64,000 nucleotides of DNA from Sphingobacterium pedocola (GTDB lineage Bacteria; Bacteroidota; Bacteroidia; Sphingobacteriales; Sphingobacteriaceae), in contig NZ_MU158690.1 in NCBI RefSeq assembly GCF_015209965.1, positions 496,854 through 560,853 of the forward strand, given 5' to 3'. Below the pieces are notes generated by a model. It was not told the DNA's origin. It did no database searches and was given only the letters and a program-made list of their open reading frames with translations. A program made the position numbers and the translations under genes. This document shows positions 15,743-25,564 of the stretch, in pieces. Position 1 is the stretch's first letter, and each line of letters starts with the position of its first letter.

Positions 15743-18700
15743 TGCACAACCTATTTTACCATATCTATTGTTGGGTACAACGAAATCGTTTTTTTTCGTG
15801 GTGTGTTGCCGTGCTATTCCTTGTCATCTTTGGGTATTTAGCATCCAAGATTCGCTTTGAAGAGGATATTACGCAGATTATTCCTAAAAGTGAGAATTCG
15901 AGCTTAACAACCGAAGTCATCCAGCAAATTAACTTTTCGGATAAAATCACCGTTCTTCTAGAAAAGGATAGAGACGGCAGTATCGATGATGTCACTTCCC
16001 TCGCTCAAGAGATTGCAGATACACTATTACAGGATACCGTGTATATTTCTGAGATCATCGGACAGATAACCAATGAGGATCTGGGGGAGACTTATGATTT
16101 CGTTTTCCAAAATCTTCCAGTTTTTTTAACATCAACAGATTATGACAGCATCGCGAACAAAATTACACCCACAGCAATAAAAGCAAAAGCTGCTGCGAAT
16201 TATCATACGTTGATCTCGCCTACCGGATTTGTGGCTACGGATTTCATTCAAAAGGATCCGTTAGGGTTGGCTTTTCTGGGATTGGAAAAATTACAGCAGG
16301 TAAATGTAGGGGAGAATTTTATCCTGCATAATGGATTTGTTACGACCAGGGATTCCAGTGCTGTACTTCTGTTCCTGTCACCTAAATATGTGGGTGTTGA
16401 AACGGAGCATAATAAAGCTTTTGCAAATAAATTGTATGCGATACAAAAGACGCTAAATACGAAGTTTGAAAATAGGGCTAAGGTTTTTTATTTCGGATCG
16501 GCATTAGTTGCAGTAGCCAATGCTGACCAAATAAAATCAGACATCACGAAGACGGTGCTGATTTCAATGAGTATCTTGATGATTCTTCTGGTTTTCTTTT
16601 ACCGCAAGATCTATATTCCATTGCTCGTATTTATTCCTACAATTTTTGCAGGTGTGTTTGCTTTAGGTTGTGTGTATCTGTATAAGCCGGTGATATCAGC
16701 CATTTCCATAAGTATAGGAGCGGTTTTAATTGGGATTACGATAGACTATGCGTTGCATGTGCTAACACATTATAAGAAGAATACCGACGTTAAAACCCTG
16801 TACAAGGAATTGACGAAACCGCTTGTCATGAGTGGGGCTACGACTTCTGTCGCCTTTCTGTGTTTGTTATTTGTACATTCTGAAGCGTTGATAGATCTTG
16901 GTATTTTCGCTGCGATCACGGTATTCTCTTCTGCAATATTTACGTTACTGATCATCCCTCACCTCTATAGTCCAAAGAGCACATTAACACACAATAGTTT
17001 TATAGATAAAATCGCGGCATTTCCATTTGAACGCAGTAAGGCTCTGGTTGGCATCTGTCTATTATTGATTTTTGTTAGTTTTTTTACGAGTCGTAAGGTC
17101 ACTTTCAACAATGACTTGTCAGATTTGAACTATATCCCGGCAGATTTGAAAGGTGTGGATCAAAAGCTTGATAAATTAACAAGTTCGTCTGCCAAGTCTT
17201 TGTATGTAGTGGCTACCGGAAATACACTGGATACGGCGCTGGAACGTAATGTAGAAATTGCCAATGTGCTGTTGGCCGCGAAAGAGCGGGGTGAGGTAAA
17301 AAGTTTCTCCAATATCAATGCACTGCTGAAATCTGCACGAGACCAACGCCAACAAATCGCGGAGTGGAATTCTTTTTGGCACTATTACAACAAAACAACG
17401 TTGGAAAGGCAGATTCGAAAAGAGGGAGCGGTCTACGGGTTTAGCGCTGACGCACATCAGGAATTCTACAACTTGTTGGCGAAAGATTTTACGCCGTTGA
17501 CCTACAGCGATTTTCAAGATGCACCGAATATGGGTTTAACAGACTTTGTGGCAAGCAAAGGACATTTTTTTACGGTGTCGAGTTTGGTGAAATTGGAGGA
17601 AGTACACCGGAACGATTTAGTCAAATCCTTGGAATTACTGGAAGGTGTGGTCGTGATCGATAGAAAGCAATTAAACGAAACGTATTTAGGGAAACTTCGA
17701 GACGACTTTAATTCGCTTGTCAGTTACTCATTTGTGGCGGTCTTGTTGATACTTTGGTTCTTTTTTAAACGGATAGAATTAGTGCTGCTGGCTTCTATTC
17801 CAATTGGGCTAACGGGATTGGTAACGGCAGGTTTGATGGGGGTTTTTGGACTTGAATTCAATATTTTCAGTGCTATAGTTTGCACATTGATATTTGGGCA
17901 CGGTGTTGATTTTAGTATTTTCATGACCACGGCGCTTCAGAAGCAATACGCGACAGGAAAGGATGAATTACAGATCTATCGCACATCAATCCTATTGGCT
18001 GTTTTGACGACTGTGTTGGCAATCGGCGCATTAATATTCGCCAAGCATCCTGCATTAGTTTCTATTTCTTCTGTATCGTTGATAGGCGTGTTTGCGGCGG
18101 TTATTATCACCTTTGTTTTCTATCCGATATTATTTCGGTTCTTTATCTCTGATCGTGCAAAAAAGGGAAAATCTCCCTTTACGTTAACCATCTTAATTTT
18201 TTCTATTCTGCTTTTCGCTTATTATGGTTTAGGTTGTTTGATCGTGTCAGGTATAGGGCGGTTTGTTTTTCCACTTCTTCCGATAGGTAAAGAGCGGCAG
18301 AAAAGTTTATTCCGCAGTATAACAGGGACATTTATGAAGTCGGTGCTGTATCTTCATCCGTTAACACGGAAGACGACTATTAACCCGCATCAGGAAAATT
18401 TTAAAAAGCCAGCGATTATTATTGCTAATCACAGTTCTTTTTTAGACACACTAACAATGGGCATGCTGATCCCTAAAATGATGTTATTGGTGAATGACTG
18501 GGTTTGGAGATCTCCGATTTTTGGAAAGGCTGTTCAGGCTTTAGGGTTTTATCCTATAAGTAAGGGTGTAGAAGAAAGTTTGGAGTTGATCCGAGGGAAG
18601 GTGGAAGATGGTTTTTCGATTGTTGTTTTTCCCGAAGGCACGCGTTCGTATGATAATAGGATTGGGCGTTTTCACAAGGGCGCATTTTATTTGGCTGAAC

Positions 18701-19410
18701 AGCTTAAAATGGATATCCTTCCAATCTATATACACGGAAATGGCGATGTATTGCCAAAAGGTGATTTCATGACTTTCAACGGAAAATTGACAGCGATTAT
18801 CGGAAAGCGGATAGCAATTGACGATCTCACTTTTGGAGCAGTCTATTCGGATCGAACTAAAATCATATCAGCCTATTTTCGCCAAGAATACAATATATGG
18901 AGAGGAGAATTAGAAGATGAAAATTATTTTATATTTAAAATAAATACTGCTTACCTGTATAAGGACCGCGATATAACGGAGTCTGTACGGTCAAGTCTAG
19001 AAGCAAATAAAGAACTGTTCTATAATGTAGATTCGCATATATCTGGAAGATGCAATGTGGTGCACCTCTCAGATTCCTATGGCGAATTGGATTATTTGTT
19101 ATCCTTACAGGATGGATCGAGGAGATTGACGGGAGTTATAGCTGATCGAGAAAAGCGTGAAGTGGCCAACAGTATTTATTGGAAACAACATCGACGGATT
19201 CGATTCGAAGCGGAAATGGAAATGGGTGATATTTTGTTGATATCGACTTTGTTGGGGACTAATGAAATAGCATCGATTGATCTTGCTGGTTTTTCAAAAA
19301 TAATAAATGTGAACACATTGAATGATTTGGACTCCTTGATCCGAGCGGGTTTTGAAAGAATACGTGTTGGAAACAAAATCGAAATTTACAAGAAAGTATA
19401 CAATACATGA
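15742..19410 (+). CDS. MMPL/RND-type exporter fused to a PlsC-like acyltransferase
   Basis: At 1222 residues this is the largest gene here and has at least two modules. Residues 1 to about 810 form an MMPL/RND-type transporter. It has a first helix at about 17-35, two extracytoplasmic loops and two blocks of helices (about 265-415 and 665-810); the pattern GAVLIGITIDYALHVLTH in one block and GHGVDFSIFMTT in the other repeats as expected. Residues 870-1060 form a glycerol-3-phosphate acyltransferase-like domain with NHSSFLD (His897, Asp902) and FPEGTR (963-968). The last 160 residues are unassigned and somewhat like a truncated methyltransferase. It probably exports, and may acylate, the pigment. 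The fusion is unusual but fits flexirubin loci. Confidence 0.87.
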   Translation: MHNLFYHIYCWVQRNRFFSWCVAVLFLVIFGYLASKIRFEEDITQIIPKSENSSLTTEVIQQINFSDKITVLLEKDRDGSIDDVTSLAQEIADTLLQDTVYISEIIGQITNEDLGETYDFVFQNLPVFLTSTDYDSIANKITPTAIKAKAAANYHTLISPTGFVATDFIQKDPLGLAFLGLEKLQQVNVGENFILHNGFVTTRDSSAVLLFLSPKYVGVETEHNKAFANKLYAIQKTLNTKFENRAKVFYFGSALVAVANADQIKSDITKTVLISMSILMILLVFFYRKIYIPLLVFIPTIFAGVFALGCVYLYKPVISAISISIGAVLIGITIDYALHVLTHYKKNTDVKTLYKELTKPLVMSGATTSVAFLCLLFVHSEALIDLGIFAAITVFSSAIFTLLIIPHLYSPKSTLTHNSFIDKIAAFPFERSKALVGICLLLIFVSFFTSRKVTFNNDLSDLNYIPADLKGVDQKLDKLTSSSAKSLYVVATGNTLDTALERNVEIANVLLAAKERGEVKSFSNINALLKSARDQRQQIAEWNSFWHYYNKTTLERQIRKEGAVYGFSADAHQEFYNLLAKDFTPLTYSDFQDAPNMGLTDFVASKGHFFTVSSLVKLEEVHRNDLVKSLELLEGVVVIDRKQLNETYLGKLRDDFNSLVSYSFVAVLLILWFFFKRIELVLLASIPIGLTGLVTAGLMGVFGLEFNIFSAIVCTLIFGHGVDFSIFMTTALQKQYATGKDELQIYRTSILLAVLTTVLAIGALIFAKHPALVSISSVSLIGVFAAVIITFVFYPILFRFFISDRAKKGKSPFTLTILIFSILLFAYYGLGCLIVSGIGRFVFPLLPIGKERQKSLFRSITGTFMKSVLYLHPLTRKTTINPHQENFKKPAIIIANHSSFLDTLTMGMLIPKMMLLVNDWVWRSPIFGKAVQALGFYPISKGVEESLELIRGKVEDGFSIVVFPEGTRSYDNRIGRFHKGAFYLAEQLKMDILPIYIHGNGDVLPKGDFMTFNGKLTAIIGKRIAIDDLTFGAVYSDRTKIISAYFRQEYNIWRGELEDENYFIFKINTAYLYKDRDITESVRSSLEANKELFYNVDSHISGRCNVVHLSDSYGELDYLLSLQDGSRRLTGVIADREKREVANSIYWKQHRRIRFEAEMEMGDILLISTLLGTNEIASIDLAGFSKIINVNTLNDLDSLIRAGFERIRVGNKIEIYKKVYNT

Positions 19411-19437
19411 GAAAACTTGAAAACAAAATAAAAAACG

Positions 19438-19524
19438 CGTCATTGCGAGGAAGTATGACGAAGCAATCTGCGTTTTTCTTCCATAGAGATTGCTTCGTCG
19501 TCGTACCTCCTTCTCGCAATGACG
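19438..19524. repeat. palindromic intergenic repeat of the CGTCATTGCGAG type
   Basis: CGTCATTGCGAG (19438-19449) plus GACGAAGCAATCT (19457-19469) are mirrored as AGATTGCTTCGTC (19487-19499) plus CTCGCAATGACG (19513-19524). The core words match a palindromic repeat found in intergenic regions of many bacteria. It can fold into a long hairpin between the exporter and oxidoreductase genes. Confidence 0.85.
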
Positions 19525-19560
19525 AAGAACTTTTTTGTGATGTACTAAAAAGAAGGTAAT

Positions 19561-21081
19561 ATGACAACGGAGGAATTCGACGTCATAATAGTAGGTAGTG
19601 GATTAGGGGGACTGGTGTCGGCTGTTGTGATGGCCAAACAAGGTTATCGTGTTTGTGTTCTCGAAAAGAACAGTCAATTTGGAGGTAATTTACAAACCTT
19701 CTCGCGCAATAAAAAAATATTTGATACGGGAGTGCATTACCTTGGAGGACTGGATGAGGGGCAAAATCTGTTTCAATATTTTTCTTACCTGGGAATAATG
19801 TCTTCGTTAAAATTAGAGCGTATGCCAACAGTTTTTGATGAAATCTTATTTGATGGCGATGAAAATAGATATCCTATTGCTCAGGGATATGACAGGTTTG
19901 TAAATGAACTGCTAGTTTATTTTCCAGATGAGGGGGAGGCGTTGCGAAAATACGTAGTGGATCTACAAGATATATGTAGGGCTTTTCCGTTATACAATCT
20001 TGAAGATAAACAGACCTATCCACAACATGTTTTAGATTTAAGCGTGAAGAAGTATTTCGACGACCTCACGACTAATAATAAACTGAAAGCGGTGCTGGTA
20101 GGGGCTAATTTTTTGTATGCGGGGGAGGAATCGAAAACCCCCTTTTATGTGCATGCGCTTTCTGTCAATTCCTATATACTAAGTGCTTTCCGCTGCGTAA
20201 ATGGAGGAAGTCAAATTAGTAAATTATTGATTCGGAGGCTGAAAAAACTTGGCGGCCAAGCCTATAAACGGCAAGAAGTCATAAAATATCATTTAAAGGA
20301 AGGGAAAATTGCCGATGTCGAAACGGCGGAAGGCAATCGATATACTGCCGATTTATTTATTTCGAATACAGATCCGAAATTAACTCTGCAGCAAATAGGG
20401 CGGAACTATTTCCGCAAGGCTTATTTTGAACGTATTACTGCGCTGCCTGTTACGGTATCCTCTTTCAGTGTACATCTCGTGCTTTTGGAGAAAAAAGTGT
20501 TTTATAACCCTTCTAATCTTTTTTATCATCGGAATTTGGAATCAGTTTGGTCGGCCTCTGGATATTCGATTACTAATTGGCCTGCCATGTATATGCTTTC
20601 TATGACGGAAGACAAACATAATGTGGGTTATGCAGATACGATCACCATCCTCAGCTATATGCGGTTTGATGAATTGAAAGAATGGAATGATACGTTTAAT
20701 ACTGTTGCAGAAATGGGGGAGCGGGGGGAGTCATATGAACGATTCAAGCAACAGAAAATAAATCAAATGATCGTTGAGGTAGAAAAGAAAATTCCTGACC
20801 TTGGTAAGGTAATCAAAGCAAGTTATGCATCTACACCGCTATCTTACCGCGATTATATCGGTAATTTTGAAGGTAGTTTATATGGGCCTTTAAAGGATTA
20901 TAATGATCCATTGCGAACGATGATTTCTCCAAAGTCAAAAATAATGAACCTTTATTTTACGGGACAAGGGGTAAATATGCATGGAATTTTGGGTGTCACA
21001 ATAGGTGGGATAGCTACTTGTGCCGAAATTTTAGGACGTACGTATTTAATGGGGCATATTCGTGAATCACTATCTTCTTAA
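19561..21081 (+). CDS. phytoene desaturase-like FAD-dependent oxidoreductase
   Basis: A 506-residue flavoprotein. The FAD-binding motif VGSGLGGL (about residues 11-18) with LEKNSQFGG follows the Rossmann pattern of the phytoene desaturase/amine oxidase family, and the C-terminal FTGQGVNMHGILGVTIGG closes the FAD site. In carotenoid pathways such enzymes desaturate or isomerise polyenes. Here it may oxidise the aryl polyene or an alkyl chain. The ATG at 19561 comes 36 bases after a palindromic repeat. It ends the second + strand block; 209 bases with no recognisable signal separate it from the ligase gene. Confidence 0.82.
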   Translation: MTTEEFDVIIVGSGLGGLVSAVVMAKQGYRVCVLEKNSQFGGNLQTFSRNKKIFDTGVHYLGGLDEGQNLFQYFSYLGIMSSLKLERMPTVFDEILFDGDENRYPIAQGYDRFVNELLVYFPDEGEALRKYVVDLQDICRAFPLYNLEDKQTYPQHVLDLSVKKYFDDLTTNNKLKAVLVGANFLYAGEESKTPFYVHALSVNSYILSAFRCVNGGSQISKLLIRRLKKLGGQAYKRQEVIKYHLKEGKIADVETAEGNRYTADLFISNTDPKLTLQQIGRNYFRKAYFERITALPVTVSSFSVHLVLLEKKVFYNPSNLFYHRNLESVWSASGYSITNWPAMYMLSMTEDKHNVGYADTITILSYMRFDELKEWNDTFNTVAEMGERGESYERFKQQKINQMIVEVEKKIPDLGKVIKASYASTPLSYRDYIGNFEGSLYGPLKDYNDPLRTMISPKSKIMNLYFTGQGVNMHGILGVTIGGIATCAEILGRTYLMGHIRESLSS

Positions 21082-21290
21082 TTGGCTTCTTGAAATCCCG
21101 GTTTATTAAACGGAGGGCTCGTCAAAGGTATTCTAAAGTCTTATAAAGTATAGTTCTTAGATCATTATTCGTTTGGGGGCGTATTAAATTGAATAATTGC
21201 TTCAAAATTTCCAACGTCGAGATGACAAAATGGAAAGTATAATGCACGAGTTTTATTATCTTCGGGTAATTTTAACATTAAAAATAGAAG

Positions 21291-22586
21291 ATGAGTAAAA
21301 GTACAATAGCATACCGCTCGAGAGAAGAAATTAAAAGCTTTCAAGAGCAGTTACTAAAACTTCAATTACAATATCTCGCTGACCATTCTCCCTTCTATGA
21401 GCGGTTATTTTCTACCTACGGAATCGATGTGAAATCCATTCAGACGATAGAAGACCTGCGAAAATTACCCCTCACCTCAAAGAACGACTTACAATTGCAC
21501 AATGACGATTTTTTGTGTGTTCCTCCATATGAAATTGTCGATTACTGTACGACTTCCGGAACATTAGGATCACCTGTGACTTTTGGTTTAACGGATGCGG
21601 ATTTAGAGCGATTGGCGGAAAATGAAATGCAATCTTTTCAAATTGCAGGTGTTCGCAAAGGTGATGTGGTGCAGCTGATGACGACGATAGACCGTAGGTT
21701 TATGGCTGGATTAGCCTATTTCTTGGGACTTCGAAAGTTAGGTGCAGGCATCATCCGCGTTGGATCAGGTATTCCCCAAATGCAGTGGGATTCTATTTTG
21801 AAATACAACCCAAATTATTTGGTTTCTGTTCCTTCTTTTCTCTTAAAACTGATCGAATTTGCGGAACAACATGGTATAGACTACAAAAAATCAAGTGTGA
21901 AAAGCGTGATTTGCATAGGTGAAGCGCTTCGTGATAAAGAGCTGAACAATACAGTGCTTACACAGCGGATCTTGGAAAAATGGGATATAAAATTGTATTC
22001 GACGTATGCATCGACAGAGATGGGAGCTGCTTTTACGGAATGTGAACATTTCAACGGAGGTCACGTCCAGCCAGATTTGATTATTACGGAGATATTGAAT
22101 GAGGAGGAAAAGCCTGTTGCCGATGGCGAGAGTGGGGAATTGGTTGTCACTACATTGGGTGTACAGGGGCTGCCGTTGTTGCGGTTCAAAACCGGCGATA
22201 TGGTACGTAAGTATACTGAATCTTGCAAATGTGGACGCAATACATATCGGATAGGAGCTGTGGAAGGTAGAAAACAACATATGGTAAAGTACAAGGGAAC
22301 AACCTTATATCCGCCGGCTATGCATGATCTATTAGCTGGGTTTCCCCAGATTTTGCTTCATCAAATTGAAATTTTACATAATGAAATTGGTACCGACGAG
22401 ATCATTATTCGTGTATTCTCTCCCGATATTTCGGCGGAATTTCTGAATGAAGTGAAGGATCATTTCCGTGCTAAGTTACGTGTTACTCCAAAGATTGAGT
22501 TTGTTGCACTTGAAGAGTTACAACGCTCGGTTTTCAATCCACTAAGCCGTAAGCCGATTACTTTTATCGATAACAGAGAAGCATAA
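21291..22586 (+). CDS. phenylacetate-CoA ligase-like adenylate-forming enzyme
   Basis: The 431-residue protein belongs to the PaaK branch of AMP-forming ligases. It has the phosphate-binding TTSGTLGSP (about 85), the YASTEMG motif (about 240), the RFKTGD motif and a CKCG cysteine pair like the zinc site of the family. It would activate an aromatic acid, most likely the coumarate-type starter of the aryl polyene, to the CoA or ACP thioester. That assignment rests on context, because the tyrosine ammonia lyase expected to make coumarate is not in this window. It is the last pigment gene; a convergent helicase gene follows after 20 bases. Confidence 0.83.
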   Translation: MSKSTIAYRSREEIKSFQEQLLKLQLQYLADHSPFYERLFSTYGIDVKSIQTIEDLRKLPLTSKNDLQLHNDDFLCVPPYEIVDYCTTSGTLGSPVTFGLTDADLERLAENEMQSFQIAGVRKGDVVQLMTTIDRRFMAGLAYFLGLRKLGAGIIRVGSGIPQMQWDSILKYNPNYLVSVPSFLLKLIEFAEQHGIDYKKSSVKSVICIGEALRDKELNNTVLTQRILEKWDIKLYSTYASTEMGAAFTECEHFNGGHVQPDLIITEILNEEEKPVADGESGELVVTTLGVQGLPLLRFKTGDMVRKYTESCKCGRNTYRIGAVEGRKQHMVKYKGTTLYPPAMHDLLAGFPQILLHQIEILHNEIGTDEIIIRVFSPDISAEFLNEVKDHFRAKLRVTPKIEFVALEELQRSVFNPLSRKPITFIDNREA

Positions 22587-22606
22587 GATAGATCTCACGT
22601 GGTATA

Positions 22607-25483
22607 TTATCTTAATAACTCCTTTAAATCATCCTTAGATAGGGATTTAACGAAGCTTTCTTCGGTCGTAATGAGTGAGTTAGCAATTGATTTTTTGCGG
22701 TTTTGTAAAGCTACTATTTTTTCTTCAACGGTATCTTTACTGATGAATTTGTAAATAAAAACGTTCTGCGTTTGACCGATGCGATGCGTTCGGTCGATAG
22801 CCTGTTGCTCTACAGCGGGGTTCCACCACGGGTCGAGAATAAAGACATAATCGGCTTCTGTTAAGTTTAAGCCCACACCGCCGGCTTTGATGGATATCAG
22901 AAATATTTTTGTGTCCTTATCTTCTTTGAAGTTTTGTACTGCATCTGCTCGGTCTTTCGTCGCACCATCGAGATAGGCGTACTTGATTTTGTGCTTGTCA
23001 AAATGTGTCTTAAAAAGCTGAAGATGTTTTACAAACTGAGAGAAAATTAAGACTTTGTTCTGTTCCGAAGAAATGGACTCTAGCATATCCAAAACCGCTT
23101 GGAATTTACCTGAATTTTCGCTGAAATTTTCATCGACCATTTTCGGATGGTTAGCGAGTTGACGCAATTTTGTTAACCCTTGTAGCAATGTGATCTGTGA
23201 TGTTTTTCCGCCTTGTTGTACGACCCCTTCTAATAACGCATTACGGTACTCAGACTTGGTGGTTTCGTACTTGTCGCTCTGCTTTTCTGTCATTTCACAG
23301 TAAATGATCTGTTCCGTTTTAGGCGGCAATTCTGTAGCGACTTGATTCTTCGTACGGCGAAGAACAAACGGTTTTATAATTGCTTGAAGCCTTTTGGCTT
23401 TTTCCTCATCCTTTTTCTTTTCAATAGGGACCACAAATTCTTTCTGAAAAAACGCGTAGCTTCCTAAAAGACCTGGGTTCGTAAAATGCATCTGCGACCA
23501 TATATCTGAAACGGAATTTTCAACAGGGGTCCCACTTAATGCTAATTTGTTTCTGCTTTTAAGTGTTTTTATCGATTTGAACGATTTAGAAGTCGGGTTT
23601 TTAATATTTTGGCTTTCATCTAAAATAATATAATTGAAAAAAAACTTGCCTAGAATAACTTCGTCAGATCGCACTATACCATAGGTGGTAATGACCAAAT
23701 CGAAATGGGAGAACGCATAGGGGTCTTTGAATCGATTGGACCCAGTATGCAGTAAGATGCGCATTTCAGGTGCGAATCTGTCTGCTTCCTTTTGCCAGTT
23801 ATACACCAGAGAAGTGGGTAAAATTAATAAAGACGTTTTGGCGTGATCTGTACTTTTTAGATCTTCTTTTTGCTTTTGTAAGAATGCTAACGTTTGTACA
23901 GTTTTTCCAAGCCCCATGTCATCTGCCAATACACCTCCAAATTTGAATTCCTGCAAGAAATGAAACCAATTATAGCCTGCTTGCTGATAAGGCCTTAGCT
24001 GTCCTGTGAAATGATGAGGTGGATCAATGGTTGCAATTTTTTCAAAACTGGAAAGATGTTGCAGTTTGCGACTTATAGTGAGTGCGGTATGTTCGCTGAT
24101 TTCGTACAGAAGGCCGATGTGCGCTTTATTAAACTGCAATATGTCCTTCTTTACTGAAAAATGGAAGAGGTGTTCATATTGTGCAAACCATTCCTCAGGA
24201 AGGATCGCTATTTCGCCATTAGGCAATACAAATTCCTGAATACGGTTTAAAATATGATCCCTGAGCTGGATAAAAGGTATTTTATACGGGCCGAAATTGG
24301 CGAATGCCCGTACATCAAACCAATCGTTATCTTCGTTTACCTCTATGTCTATGGAACTTTTTCCGATAAAAAAGGTCTTATCTCGTGTTTCTTGTTGAAT
24401 GATGAAGCCTTTCTCGAGAAGCGCACGTTGATTTTCATTTAGCCAACTAAAAATGGATTTTCCTTGTTCGGTAACATAGCTCCCAAACAAAGCGTCCAAT
24501 TTTTGTAAACCGAATCCATTGAGAAGCTCTCGTTGTTTTTCTTCCCAAGTAATGGATCTTTTGATACGAATGAAGGTATACAGGTCTTTTTGGGGTTCGT
24601 ATTGCATGCGGACAGAAACCTTATGCTCGCCCCCGGCCGAAAAGGAATAGTCTCCATAGTTAAATGAAAGTTTGAGATGCGATTGTCCGCCTTCCACATA
24701 ATTTAACGTTAGGACAGGAATCGCATCTTCCTTAACGGTTTTAATGTCAAATCCTTCGGCGTATACGTTATATTTTTCAATTAGTCCGGTTACAAAAGTC
24801 TCAAAATATTTCTTTTCTGTGGTGCGTCCTACAGCAATATACCTTTTATTTAAAAAGGGGCTGAGTTTTTTACCTTCCAAAGGTTGGTCAAAATAATATA
24901 ATGTATTTTCTAACAATAACCAGGCCTGCTGGTTGATAATAACTTCCGCATTTTTAAACATGAACTCCATGCGATATCCATTATATTTGAGTGTAGGGAA
25001 ATAACGGGTTTCTTCCTCACTACGTCTAAAATGGAAGAGAATGGAAGTTGGTCGATCTGCTATTTTAAGTGCTTGATTCGCCGGATATCCATCTTTTTTA
25101 CTCATTAGAAATAGCGGTTTGTCACCGATGAGTTCCAATGCCTTCAGCATTTTTTGGTCCAGTTTAGGACGAATATAATGGTGTATTTTTTGGTCAAAAA
25201 TTTTAGAAAAGTAATCCATTGGTCGGATTGCTTTCTTGTGAAATCGCTTAATGACATGTGTTTGTTCGATTTCATCCAAAAGCTTGATTATTTTATAATC
25301 CTCTTCATCGAGTGCCGATTTAAATTCGTCCACAGTATTGGTAAATACGCGCTTGTATGATAAAGAGTCGGAGCCATTGGAGTTTAGCTGGACGATATGA
25401 GGTTCAATTAAATAGCCTAAATAGGGGTGTTCTCCCAATGAATATATTAAACGGTAAGGTACGGAATTATCTATCTTTTGCAT
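22607..25483 (-). CDS. SNF2/Swi2-family DEAD-like helicase
   Basis: A 958-residue SNF2-type ATPase with both RecA lobes at the C-terminal half: Walker A DDMGLGKT (Lys about residue 527), DESQ box followed by NIKNP, SGTPVENS, and in lobe two KVLIFSQF, LDGATKDRA and QAIDRTHRIGQ. The N-terminal half is a bacterial SNF2 extension without motifs I recognise. Such proteins remodel protein-nucleic acid complexes, for example RapA-like recycling of RNA polymerase, but the function of this subgroup is not known. The start is placed at the ATG at 25483 rather than a TTG nine bases upstream. No link with the pigment cluster is evident. Confidence 0.9.
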   Translation of the reverse strand: MQKIDNSVPYRLIYSLGEHPYLGYLIEPHIVQLNSNGSDSLSYKRVFTNTVDEFKSALDEEDYKIIKLLDEIEQTHVIKRFHKKAIRPMDYFSKIFDQKIHHYIRPKLDQKMLKALELIGDKPLFLMSKKDGYPANQALKIADRPTSILFHFRRSEEETRYFPTLKYNGYRMEFMFKNAEVIINQQAWLLLENTLYYFDQPLEGKKLSPFLNKRYIAVGRTTEKKYFETFVTGLIEKYNVYAEGFDIKTVKEDAIPVLTLNYVEGGQSHLKLSFNYGDYSFSAGGEHKVSVRMQYEPQKDLYTFIRIKRSITWEEKQRELLNGFGLQKLDALFGSYVTEQGKSIFSWLNENQRALLEKGFIIQQETRDKTFFIGKSSIDIEVNEDNDWFDVRAFANFGPYKIPFIQLRDHILNRIQEFVLPNGEIAILPEEWFAQYEHLFHFSVKKDILQFNKAHIGLLYEISEHTALTISRKLQHLSSFEKIATIDPPHHFTGQLRPYQQAGYNWFHFLQEFKFGGVLADDMGLGKTVQTLAFLQKQKEDLKSTDHAKTSLLILPTSLVYNWQKEADRFAPEMRILLHTGSNRFKDPYAFSHFDLVITTYGIVRSDEVILGKFFFNYIILDESQNIKNPTSKSFKSIKTLKSRNKLALSGTPVENSVSDIWSQMHFTNPGLLGSYAFFQKEFVVPIEKKKDEEKAKRLQAIIKPFVLRRTKNQVATELPPKTEQIIYCEMTEKQSDKYETTKSEYRNALLEGVVQQGGKTSQITLLQGLTKLRQLANHPKMVDENFSENSGKFQAVLDMLESISSEQNKVLIFSQFVKHLQLFKTHFDKHKIKYAYLDGATKDRADAVQNFKEDKDTKIFLISIKAGGVGLNLTEADYVFILDPWWNPAVEQQAIDRTHRIGQTQNVFIYKFISKDTVEEKIVALQNRKKSIANSLITTEESFVKSLSKDDLKELLR

Positions 25484-25564
25484 CAAAACCAATTTCTTCT
25501 AAAAAAGGTTTCTAATATACAGATAAATTCACGTTTAGGAGGGGAAGTCTTCAAATAAAATGGA

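Noticed and set aside
22607..25483. SNF2 helicase as part of a phage defence system
   Set aside because: It stands alone beside dapF, with no nuclease, methylase or other defence partner in the surrounding genes.
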